Shown here: one piece after another, positions 35,702 through 43,201 of the stretch
Layout of the letters: each line of letters begins with the position of its first letter
How positions within the stretch are numbered: the first letter of the stretch is position 1
Assembly: GCF_965279675.1 (NCBI RefSeq)
Contig: NZ_CBDIIJ010000002.1
Location: 992,001-1,056,000 of the forward strand
Source: Mucisphaera sp965279675
Lineage (GTDB): Bacteria; Planctomycetota; Phycisphaerae; Phycisphaerales; Phycisphaeraceae
Reading direction: 5' to 3'
Length of the DNA stretch: 64,000 nucleotides
Program-made: the position numbers and the translations under genes
Notes under the pieces: generated by a model
What the model saw: the letters and a program-made list of their open reading frames with translations, nothing else
What the model was told of the DNA's origin: nothing
Database searches by the model: none

Positions 35702-37237
35702 TTAGATTTCGCGGGCGTGATAGCTCTTGATGTAGGTGAACTGGAAGTCCGGGTAAGCCGACATGTCGTGCTCACCAAGGTCCAGACCCTCGATCTCTTC
35801 CGCCTCGCTCACACGCATACCGAAGATCGCGTTGAGGATGCCGAAGAAGATCAGAGCAACCACGAAGGCAAAGCCAACACCAGCGAAGGCACCGAGCGCC
35901 TGCACACCGAGGTTGCCGAAGTTGCCTTCAAACGCACCCGAGAACGCCACGGCACACGTGCCGTAGATACCGCACACGCCGTGCACGGAAATCGCACCCA
36001 CGGGATCGTCGATCTTGAGCTTGTCGAAGAAGACGACGGAGAAGTAAACCAGCACACCGGGGATCATCCCGCAGATCACCAGGGCACCGATCCACGAGGG
36101 CACGTCCGGCCCAGCGGTGACACCCACCAGACCCGCGAGGATGCCGTTAAGCGTCATCGACAGATCCGGCTTGCCATTGATGATCCAGGTGATCGCCGCC
36201 GCAGCGATACCACCGCCACAGGCAGCGAAGGTCGTGGTCACGAGCACGTACGACACACCCGCCGGATCAGCCGTCAGCTCCGAGCCGCCGTTGAAGCCGA
36301 ACCAGCCGAACCACAGCAGGAAGACACCGATGGTCGCCAGCGGCATGCTGTGACCCGGAATCGGCTGAACCGTGCCGTCCTTGGCGTACTTGCCCAAACG
36401 CGGGCCCAGAATCAACGCACCAGCCAGAGCGCCGGCACCACCAACAGCATGCACCAGCGTCGAGCCGGCGAAGTCAGCAAAGCCCGCCTCCTCAAGCCAG
36501 CCACCGCCCCACTTCCAGGAGCCGACCACGCAGTAGGCGAAGACCACGAACAGCGGGCAGAAGATCAGGAAGGGCAGCAGTTTGATACGGCCGGCCACCG
36601 CACCCGAGATGATGGTGCAGCAGGTCGCCGCGAACATCGCCTGGAAGAAGAAGTCCGTCCAGACCGTGTAGCCCGTGTTGTAAGCAGGCGTGATGCCCGC
36701 ATAGTCCGTCGAGCTATAGATGCCCTCGCCACCGATACCGAAACCGAAGGCAAAGATGCCAGGAATCTGCCAGTCGCTCGGATACATAACGATCCAGCCA
36801 CAGACCCCGTAAGCCACGATGCCCAACATCACGATCATCACATTTTTAAAGAGAATGTTGACCGTGTTCTTAGCACGCGTCAGGCCCGACTCGACCATCG
36901 CAAACCCGAGGTGCATGATGAAGACCAGACAGCCCGCGATCATGATCCACAGGTTGTTGGTCTTGAAATCGTTGAGATTGAAGAGAACGGGTGCCGGATT
37001 GCCGTCATCGTCCTCGCCTACCACGTACTCGTACTCATCAGCGATCACAGGCGGTATGGCAGCATTCAACGCCGCCACCTCAGCCTCAACAGCAGCCGTA
37101 TCAACAGACTCGGCCGCTTCGGAGGCAGCCTCCATGACAGCCGCTGCTTCATCCTGAGCCCAGACGCCCTGGGTCAAACCCAGCGTCAGCGTCACGGCCA
37201 GGAGCGGGATCAGCCATCCCCTGATGCGTTCCAACAT
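35702..37237 (-). CDS. amt: ammonium transporter
   Basis: A 511-residue Amt/MEP/Rh channel. A cleavable signal peptide (LLAVTLTLGLTQGVWA-Q) and an acidic outer segment precede eleven membrane helices. The pore histidines are present in STLVHAVGG and GAISVHGVCGIYG. FAMVESGLTRAKN and WFGWFGFNGGSEL are family signatures. The ATG at 37237 has AGGAG 7 bases upstream; upstream in-frame codons lie in the 5' leader. It conducts ammonium or ammonia inward and is expected to be gated by the P-II protein encoded next. Confidence 0.95.
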   Translation of the reverse strand: MLERIRGWLIPLLAVTLTLGLTQGVWAQDEAAAVMEAASEAAESVDTAAVEAEVAALNAAIPPVIADEYEYVVGEDDDGNPAPVLFNLNDFKTNNLWIMIAGCLVFIMHLGFAMVESGLTRAKNTVNILFKNVMIVMLGIVAYGVCGWIVMYPSDWQIPGIFAFGFGIGGEGIYSSTDYAGITPAYNTGYTVWTDFFFQAMFAATCCTIISGAVAGRIKLLPFLIFCPLFVVFAYCVVGSWKWGGGWLEEAGFADFAGSTLVHAVGGAGALAGALILGPRLGKYAKDGTVQPIPGHSMPLATIGVFLLWFGWFGFNGGSELTADPAGVSYVLVTTTFAACGGGIAAAAITWIINGKPDLSMTLNGILAGLVGVTAGPDVPSWIGALVICGMIPGVLVYFSVVFFDKLKIDDPVGAISVHGVCGIYGTCAVAFSGAFEGNFGNLGVQALGAFAGVGFAFVVALIFFGILNAIFGMRVSEAEEIEGLDLGEHDMSAYPDFQFTYIKSYHAREI

Positions 37238-37306
37238 TCGTGATCTCCTACAAAAAGGGGTCGAAAGATGCGCCGTCCTAGCGCGAGAGTGTCCTAATCT
37301 CAAGGC

Positions 37307-37335
37307 AACATACTGAGTGAATGCCTAGTTTGCAA
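37307..37335 (-). promoter_or_regulatory. sigma70-like promoter of amt
   Basis: Minus-strand TTGCAA (37330-37335) and TATGTT (37307-37312) separated by 17 bases. Transcription would begin near 37300, giving a leader of about 60 bases before amt. Confidence 0.5.
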
Positions 37336-37563
37336 TCGCTATTTTTTCAGAACGCTTAGAAGCTAGGCGTTTAATGCCCCGCAAAGAGGGCCGGATACCG
37401 ACGTTTTCCGCGATTACTCGCCGGAATGGGCCTGAAACAGCCTATTTTCGCAGCCCCACGAACCCTCCACCTAACGCCTCGGACAGCCATAAAGGCCTCA
37501 CCCAAGGCATCCAGCCCCGCTCCGCGGTGACAACATGGCGGGCCGGCCACGGGTGACCGGGAG

Positions 37564-37596
37564 AAAAAAAGCGGGCACCCGACAAGGGTGCCCGCT
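37564..37596 (-). terminator. terminator-like hairpin with T-run, gene unknown
   Basis: A perfect 11-bp inverted repeat (AGCGGGCACCC / GGGTGCCCGCT, loop of five) followed on the minus strand by seven T residues. It lies more than 320 bases upstream of amt, so it must end some other minus-strand transcript or act as an attenuator. Confidence 0.7.
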
Positions 37597-37602
37597 CATC
37601 GC

Positions 37603-37623
37603 CCCCCAGGAACGCCCTGGGGG
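37603..37623. repeat. perfect hairpin next to the orphan terminator
   Basis: CCCCCAGG, five bases, CCTGGGGG: an 8-bp perfect inverted repeat placed 6 bases from the terminator hairpin. Confidence 0.7.
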
Positions 37624-37883
37624 TGGCCTGCGTCCAATTTCAGTGGCTCGTCCGGCGAAGCCGCCTCATCGAGCCGCCGTCTTGGCTTCTTGCCACGACG
37701 ACGCCTCACACAGTGCGAATCCCGGACCACTCGACCACCCAACCCACAAAATAATCCGCCAAGGTGCACGCAAAACGCCGTTAATCCCTGAAAAACAAGC
37801 ACCTAGGCGAAACGACTTTTTCGCTCACAAAGCCAATGTGAATCAGGGATCATCCCTAATCCCCAAGGCAGAACGATTACTTA

Positions 37884-37910
37884 TTGTGCACTCTGGAGAG
37901 TGATGCACAA
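37884..37910. repeat. nested dyad symmetry
   Basis: TTGTGCA and TGCACAA flank a second dyad CACTCT-GG-AGAGTG (37889-37902). The arrangement resembles a protein-binding operator or an origin element. Confidence 0.6.
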
Positions 37911-38101
37911 ATGATGTGCAGGCCATCGCAGATAGGCCGAGTCAGTTTTCGCGTAGATCAGGAGGACGAACCCGACGTGCGTGAAACGCCGTCATCCGTC
38001 AGAATGTCTACAGATGGGCCCGGATGTGTGCCCGGGTCGCAGTTCAGCTCGAATCGCCACGCCGACGCGTTGACCGCGTGACGCCATCAAGAGGTTTAGA
38101 C

Positions 38102-40924
38102 GTGATCCATCGCTTCTCAGGGGCCCCCCGCACCGGGCTACGCAACCGCCGATTGCATCATCCACTCACCGCCGCGTGCCTCTGGCTGCTGGCTCTGGCC
38201 ACGGCCCCGCTGGCGTCGGCCCAGACAGGCACCGCCGAACCGGTGCTCACGCTCGACTGGCGCGGGTTGCTCGAAGCGCCCGGCGTGCTCGAGCCTTCGA
38301 TCGATGACCCGGTCTGGTCACTCGAGCCGCGGCCCGGCAGGCAGCAGGTCATGATCCCGCTGACGGTCACCGCGGGAACCGACCCTGCGGGCGAGCCGGT
38401 CGAGCTGCGGACGCCGGAAATGGGCCTGCGGAGCGCGCAGTTCCTGGGCTGGTACATCCCGCCGGCTGACTTATCTCAAGACGGGTCTGTTAGTGACACC
38501 GGTCGGCAGGCGGGCGGTATCGGCGGGCTTGGCGGTCTCGGGGCCGTGGGCGGCCTGGGTGGCGGGCCGGCTGGCGGGTTCGGCGCGACCAACGCCGGGC
38601 TGACCGGTGCCGGGGCTTCGGACGCTGAAGCCAGCCAGAGCCCTCGTCTGGCCAAGTCGATCACCCTTGATCCGTCGGGCAGGGTGACCTGGGGCATGGA
38701 TCGGGTGATCGTGGGCGCGGCCATCGGATCGGGTGGAGCCGGGGGCAATCCTTACATCCTCAAGCTCGACCCGGCGGCAATGCGTGAGCTGCGGCCGACC
38801 CCGCCCGACCGCAGCCGGGGCAACACGGACCGGAACGCGCAACGGGAAGCGCTGGCGACGTTCCGGGCGGCGAACGCCGAGTACAACGAGCTGCGGAAGC
38901 AGGTCCGGGACCTGCCGGAGACGTTCGAGGCGACGCCCGAGCGCGTCTGGGCCGTCTACAGCCTGAGTGAGCGGGAAGACACCCTTGAATTCACCAACCC
39001 GCTTGGCGGGGGTGAGGCGTCGACCTGGACGCTGACCATCGCCGACCTGGCCGAGCTGCGAAGCCGTGTTGGGGCGAGTCGAGGCGGTGGCGGGCAGGAG
39101 CCGGCGGATGGCAACCTCGGGGCGCGGCTGGCGATGAGCGGGCATCCGCTTGGCCTGCGCGTCTTTGCGCTGGCCGAGGTTCAACGGGGAGCGCTGGCGA
39201 ATCTGGACGAGAGCAACGTCATGATGCAGCGCGGGGTTGAGCAGCTCTTAAATAGTCCGGATGAACCGACACGGGCGATCATCGTGCAGGCGCTGGCTGA
39301 CAAGGAAGTCATTGGCCCGGCGTCGATGCGGCTGCTGGAGCAGGCGTCGCACGACCCTGCGGCCGACATCCGGCTGATCGCGATGACCGGTCTGCTGCGT
39401 GGCGATGCGGGCGATGAACGGCTGGCGACGGCGATCGCGGACATTCTCCGGAGCGGTGAGATCCCGGCGACAGAGGTGCTTGAGCGCGTGGCGGCGCAGG
39501 CGGACCCGGTGTTGTCGGGTCAGGCGCGCACGCGTGGTGATGATGAGACCGACCCGGTGGCGGCCTGGACGACGCTGGTCGATGGGCTGCCGATCGTCGA
39601 GGTCGCGATGCGTGATGAGGCGGTGGTCTCGCAGGTGATTGCGTTGTCTTCGACGAGTCCCGCGGCGCGGCGCTGGCTGGAGCGGGGCCTGTTGTTGTCG
39701 GACGATCCTGTGTTGCTTGACCGGGTGTTTGCGGGTCTGGCGTCGTGGCCGGAGGATCGCGAGCGGCTGGTGCTGGAGGATGTCACGCATCCGTTGATCG
39801 AGCGGCTGGCGGTGTCGCCTAGCGACGAGGCGTGGGCCGGGCTGTGGGCCTACCGGCCCAACGGCGAATCGAACCGGTCGGGCGGAAGAGCGGGGCAGCC
39901 GGTCGGCGTGATGGGCGGGCTTGGTGGCGGTATCGGCGGAGGTATCGCTGCGACTCAGACTACGGATCCGGAGACGGCGATGGATCGCGTGATCCGGCTG
40001 GCGGTGGCGGAGGACCCGACGCCCGGGGCGGCGGTGGCGTTCATCGAGCGGGCCGGGAGGGAGGAAGCGGTCGGTCGGGGTCGGCTGATCCTGGCGGGCC
40101 TGGGTCGCGGGGAGGCGGCGACGCTGGCGGGCCAGCGGCTGCTGGCGAGTGACGTGTCGCTTGGCTCGGTGCTGAACGAGCTCCCTGCCGAGCGGCGAGG
40201 CGTGCTGGTGTCGGGGTGGTACGCCTCGCTGGGGCTGGAAGCGCCGGCGGCGGTGATGCTGCTGTCGGGTGAATCGAGCGGACGGGGCGGGGGCGATCTG
40301 CAGCGGTGGTTCGTGGAGCGTGTCGATGCCGGGGTGCTGCCTGATGGGGCGGCGTGGTCGGCGGCGTTTACCTCGGATGAGCCGTTGCTGGCTTATACGG
40401 TGAGCGAGAACCCGGACGTGGCGGAGGCGGCCTGGGTGACTTTGGTCGAGCGGTTCGGTGGCGATGTGTCGCTGGGCGAGCAGCTCACGGATGAAGCGGC
40501 GGCAGAGGGCATCACGGAGGTTCGTGCGGCGACGGTGTTCTGGGAGCGGACGCGGGCGCGTCTGAACGCGGAGCAGATCGCGGAGCAGAGCGGGTCGTAT
40601 CGGCTGGAGGTGGAGCGGATCGGGCGTGACCTGTCGGAGAGCCAGATTGCGCAGCTGGGTCTGATCGAGTTGTACGAGCAGAGCGGGCGGCTGCGGGTGC
40701 GTGGCGACGGGCTGAGCATCGAGCCGGGTGAGGCGTCGATGACGATTGTTCTGCGGAACCCGAACGCGTTGGAGACGATGGCACCGGATGGCCCGACGGT
40801 GCTGGCGGGTGTGGACTGGCCGCGGACTCTGCTGCTGGAGAGCCGTGAGGGCGGGGTCTGGGAGGGGACGGAGCGGACGGGCGGGACGACGATCCGGGTG
40901 GTGTTAACACCTGTGGGGGAGTGA
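38102..40924 (+). CDS. large exported protein with Gly-rich segments and HEAT-like helices
   Basis: A 940-residue protein with a signal peptide (TAACLWLLALATAPLASA-Q), chosen start GTG at 38102 after AAGAGG. Two glycine-rich stretches occur, one around residues 140-165 (GGIGGLGGLGAVGGLGGG) and one near 605-620. Between them lies a helical, HEAT-like region (PTRAIIVQALADKEVIGP, IRLIAMTGLLRG). The last 100 residues look beta-rich (YRLEVERIGRDLSESQIAQ ... GVWEGTERTGGTTIRVVL). No known family or function recognised. It is the first gene with strongly G-ending codons to the right of the skew switch. Confidence 0.7.
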   Translation: MIHRFSGAPRTGLRNRRLHHPLTAACLWLLALATAPLASAQTGTAEPVLTLDWRGLLEAPGVLEPSIDDPVWSLEPRPGRQQVMIPLTVTAGTDPAGEPVELRTPEMGLRSAQFLGWYIPPADLSQDGSVSDTGRQAGGIGGLGGLGAVGGLGGGPAGGFGATNAGLTGAGASDAEASQSPRLAKSITLDPSGRVTWGMDRVIVGAAIGSGGAGGNPYILKLDPAAMRELRPTPPDRSRGNTDRNAQREALATFRAANAEYNELRKQVRDLPETFEATPERVWAVYSLSEREDTLEFTNPLGGGEASTWTLTIADLAELRSRVGASRGGGGQEPADGNLGARLAMSGHPLGLRVFALAEVQRGALANLDESNVMMQRGVEQLLNSPDEPTRAIIVQALADKEVIGPASMRLLEQASHDPAADIRLIAMTGLLRGDAGDERLATAIADILRSGEIPATEVLERVAAQADPVLSGQARTRGDDETDPVAAWTTLVDGLPIVEVAMRDEAVVSQVIALSSTSPAARRWLERGLLLSDDPVLLDRVFAGLASWPEDRERLVLEDVTHPLIERLAVSPSDEAWAGLWAYRPNGESNRSGGRAGQPVGVMGGLGGGIGGGIAATQTTDPETAMDRVIRLAVAEDPTPGAAVAFIERAGREEAVGRGRLILAGLGRGEAATLAGQRLLASDVSLGSVLNELPAERRGVLVSGWYASLGLEAPAAVMLLSGESSGRGGGDLQRWFVERVDAGVLPDGAAWSAAFTSDEPLLAYTVSENPDVAEAAWVTLVERFGGDVSLGEQLTDEAAAEGITEVRAATVFWERTRARLNAEQIAEQSGSYRLEVERIGRDLSESQIAQLGLIELYEQSGRLRVRGDGLSIEPGEASMTIVLRNPNALETMAPDGPTVLAGVDWPRTLLLESREGGVWEGTERTGGTTIRVVLTPVGE

Positions 40925-40971
40925 GTTAGGGGAACTGGCCCATTGGGGTATCGGCAAAGGGTCTGGTTCTG

Positions 40972-40990
40972 TGGGCACGCGACGTGCCCA
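40972..40990. terminator. strong hairpin after the 38102 gene
   Basis: TGGGCACG-CGA-CGTGCCCA, an 8-bp perfect stem with a three-base loop, 47 bases after the stop. There is no T-run, so factor-independent termination is uncertain. Confidence 0.45.
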
Positions 40991-41175
40991 GAGCCACCCA
41001 TGTTTTATGGTGCCTCAGTACGGGATTAAGCTGGGTACACGCGACGACCGCGCTTCGGGCTCCGGACGAATGGTGAGGTTTGGGCTGTGAAGTTGGGGTA
41101 GGGGTTGTCCTTAGGGTGGCTTTTGTGGGTGGAAGTCTTAGGATGTAAGTCCTGCCTACTGGAGTGGTGACGCAG

Positions 41176-41847
41176 ATGTACGTCGTTCGCTGCCCACATT
41201 GTGGACATGATTTGTCGCTGGCCTTCCTGCGGTTGGGTGCTGCGCGTCGTTGTCCTGCGTGCGAGAAGACGTCTCGGATTCAGTTGGGGCACGTGGTTGA
41301 GAAGCCGGATGGAGTGACGTTGACGGGTGACGAGACGCCGGCGCGGGTGCAGGTGGCGGATGCGGCTGAGCCGGAGGTGGAAGCGGCGGAGACGGCCGTG
41401 GCATCGGGCGGCAAGAAGCGGCGCGGGCTGTTGAGCTATCTGGGGCTGTGTGTGGGTCTGACGTTGGTGGTGGGTGGGATTCTCTGGGTGACGCCCGGGG
41501 ATGGCATGGATGATCTGTTGGTGGTGGGTTCGATGCCTGCGAGCGGGCCGTTGGCGGCGGGGACTTCGTGGACGGTATCGACGCTGGAGGTGCGCTCGAC
41601 CGAGCATGGCGGCGAGGTGATGCTGCTGATTCCGGAGCTGGCTCGGGGCGGGTTGTCGGGGGAGGTGGTGATGCGTTTGCGTCCGGCGGCTGACGATGAG
41701 GCGGTGGCTGGCAAGTCGCTTGAGGACGAAGCTTATGGCTGGGAGGCTCGGGTTCCGGGCTCTGCGGAGGGTGTGGTGGGTGTGTCGGTGGCGGGTGACG
41801 AGGGCGCCTGGTGGACGGTGACGGTGGTGGATCTGCTCGAGCCGTGA
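41176..41847 (+). CDS. zinc-ribbon, single-pass membrane protein
   Basis: A 223-residue protein of unknown function. The N-terminus holds a zinc ribbon, CPHCG ... CPACE (residues about 6-35). An acidic linker precedes one membrane helix (GLCVGLTLVVGGILWV, about 95-112). The C-terminal domain (about 120-223) is a beta-rich outer domain. The ATG at 41176 places the zinc ribbon at the very start; a GGAG lies 11 bases upstream. Confidence 0.65.
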   Translation: MYVVRCPHCGHDLSLAFLRLGAARRCPACEKTSRIQLGHVVEKPDGVTLTGDETPARVQVADAAEPEVEAAETAVASGGKKRRGLLSYLGLCVGLTLVVGGILWVTPGDGMDDLLVVGSMPASGPLAAGTSWTVSTLEVRSTEHGGEVMLLIPELARGGLSGEVVMRLRPAADDEAVAGKSLEDEAYGWEARVPGSAEGVVGVSVAGDEGAWWTVTVVDLLEP

Positions 41848-41947
41848 TGTGGGTTGGTGTGGTGGGTGGGTTGTGATCGGCTATGCTCGGGGGACTTTCG
41901 CTGGCGTGTGACGGCGTTGGTTGTGTATTGTTGAGGCCGGGCTGCTT

Positions 41948-43108
41948 ATGTTGTTACCGCTAAAGACTGATCGCCCGCAGCGTCGGACGCCTTACGTGAA
42001 CTACGGGCTGATCGGTCTGTCCGTGCTGGCGTTTATTTTTACGCCCGGGGTTCGTGCGGCGTTGGGGACGGAGCCGTACCGGCAGGCGGCGCAGTTTTTT
42101 CTGTGGCCGGGTGCGGAGACGGTGTGGCAGTTCATCACGTATCAGTTTCTGCACGCGGACTGGGTGCACCTGACGGGGAACATGGTGTTTTTGTATGTGT
42201 TCGGGAACGCGGTGGAGGATCGGTTGGGGAAGGTGGCTTATCTGTTTTTCTACCTGGCGGGCGGCGTGGTGGCGGGGCTTGGGCATGTGCTGACGGATAC
42301 GTCGCCGGTGTTGGGGGCGAGTGGTTCGGTGGCGGCGGTGACCGGGGCTTATCTGGCGCTTTTCCCGCAGAGTGTGGTGACGATTCTTTATGTGCTGGTG
42401 ATCATCGGGACGTTTGAGGTGTCGGGGATGGCGCTGATTCTGTTTCGGGTGGCGCAGGATCTGTTGTTCTATTGGATGGGGATCGGGCGGGTGGCGTACA
42501 TGGCGCATCTGGCGGGTTATGGGTTTGGTTTCGCGGTGAGCATGGGGTTGCTGTTGACGGGTCTGCTTAAGCGCGAGCCTTACGACCTGCTTTCGCTGAT
42601 TGCTCATCGTCGTCGGAAGGCAGAGTTTTCGCGGATGTCGAAGCGGGGCTACAAGCCGTGGGAGGGCATTGAGGCTCAGGGGGGTGTGACAAAGGCGGAT
42701 GAACCGTTGAGTGAAGCGCAGCAGCGGGTGGCGGCGGTGCGGAAGCAGATTGGCGAGGCGATGGGCAAGGGGGAGCTGAGTCGGGCGGCGGTGTTGTATA
42801 CGGATCTGCTGACGATCGATGAGAAGCAGGCGCTGGCTGTGGATGCTCAACTGGATGTGGCGAATCAGTTGATGAGTGATCAGCGCCATGACGCGGCGGC
42901 GCGGGCGTATGAGAACTTTTTGTCGGTGTATCCGACGTATCACGAGCGGGCGCAGGTGCAGCTGATTCTGGGGCTGCTTTATGTGCGTTATCTGGATCGG
43001 CCGCAGCGTGGGCGGGAGTTGCTGGCTTCGGCGGAGCCGCGGTTGTCGGGGGATGAGCGCGAGCTGGCGAAGCGGGTGATGGGGGAGATTGATTCGGAGG
43101 AAGGTTGA
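41948..43108 (+). CDS. rhomboid family intramembrane serine protease with C-terminal TPR-like region
   Basis: A 386-residue protein. Six to seven membrane helices form a rhomboid core with the conserved FLHADWVHLTGNMVFLYVFG (loop 1), catalytic Ser in GASGSVAAVTGAY and catalytic His in YMAHLAGYGFG. These proteases cleave membrane segments of substrates. Residues about 260-386 are helical and TPR-like (ALAVDAQLDVANQLMS, AAARAYENFLSVYP), suggesting a scaffold for a partner. Substrate unknown. Confidence 0.88.
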   Translation: MLLPLKTDRPQRRTPYVNYGLIGLSVLAFIFTPGVRAALGTEPYRQAAQFFLWPGAETVWQFITYQFLHADWVHLTGNMVFLYVFGNAVEDRLGKVAYLFFYLAGGVVAGLGHVLTDTSPVLGASGSVAAVTGAYLALFPQSVVTILYVLVIIGTFEVSGMALILFRVAQDLLFYWMGIGRVAYMAHLAGYGFGFAVSMGLLLTGLLKREPYDLLSLIAHRRRKAEFSRMSKRGYKPWEGIEAQGGVTKADEPLSEAQQRVAAVRKQIGEAMGKGELSRAAVLYTDLLTIDEKQALAVDAQLDVANQLMSDQRHDAAARAYENFLSVYPTYHERAQVQLILGLLYVRYLDRPQRGRELLASAEPRLSGDERELAKRVMGEIDSEEG

Positions 43109-43145
43109 GGCGGCTGTTGCTTTGAGCTTGCTTCTGGGTGCTTGT

Positions 43146-43171
43146 CCCGAAGCTCGCGCGTCGGGCTCGTG
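43146..43171 (+). repeat. REP-like hairpin element, copy A
   Basis: A 26-base element with stem CCCGA/TCGGG, ten-base loop containing GCT, and tail CTCGTG. It lies between the rhomboid gene and the convergent TPR-like gene. Two more copies occur at 54.4-54.5 kb with compensating stem changes. Confidence 0.55.
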
Positions 43172-43201
43172 ATGGTTGTCGTGGAGGTTGCTGGGGTGGG
43201 T

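Larger units (their letters stand above)
37238..38101. other. long intergenic region at the GC-skew switch (candidate replication origin)
   Basis: About 860 bases with no supported gene, holding the amt promoter, a minus-strand terminator-like hairpin, a second perfect hairpin and a nested dyad. The plus strand changes from C-rich to G-rich across this zone. No exact DnaA box (TTATCCACA) was found; the closest are two-mismatch sites at 37837-37845 and 37901-37909. The heptamer CAAGGCA occurs three times (37301, 37503, 37864). A minus-strand frame of about 45-68 codons ending at 37596 is basic but unconvincing. Confidence 0.45.

Noticed and set aside
37596..37802. 68-codon basic minus-strand frame ending at the orphan terminator
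   Set aside because: No ATG or Shine-Dalgarno and no recognisable homologue. Kept only as a possibility under the terminator finding.
37238..38101. DnaA boxes
   Set aside because: Only two sites with two mismatches each were found, no better than chance.
41020..41080. possible fourth REP-like element (CCGCGCTTCGGGCTC)
   Set aside because: The two arms do not pair and the CTCGTG tail is absent.
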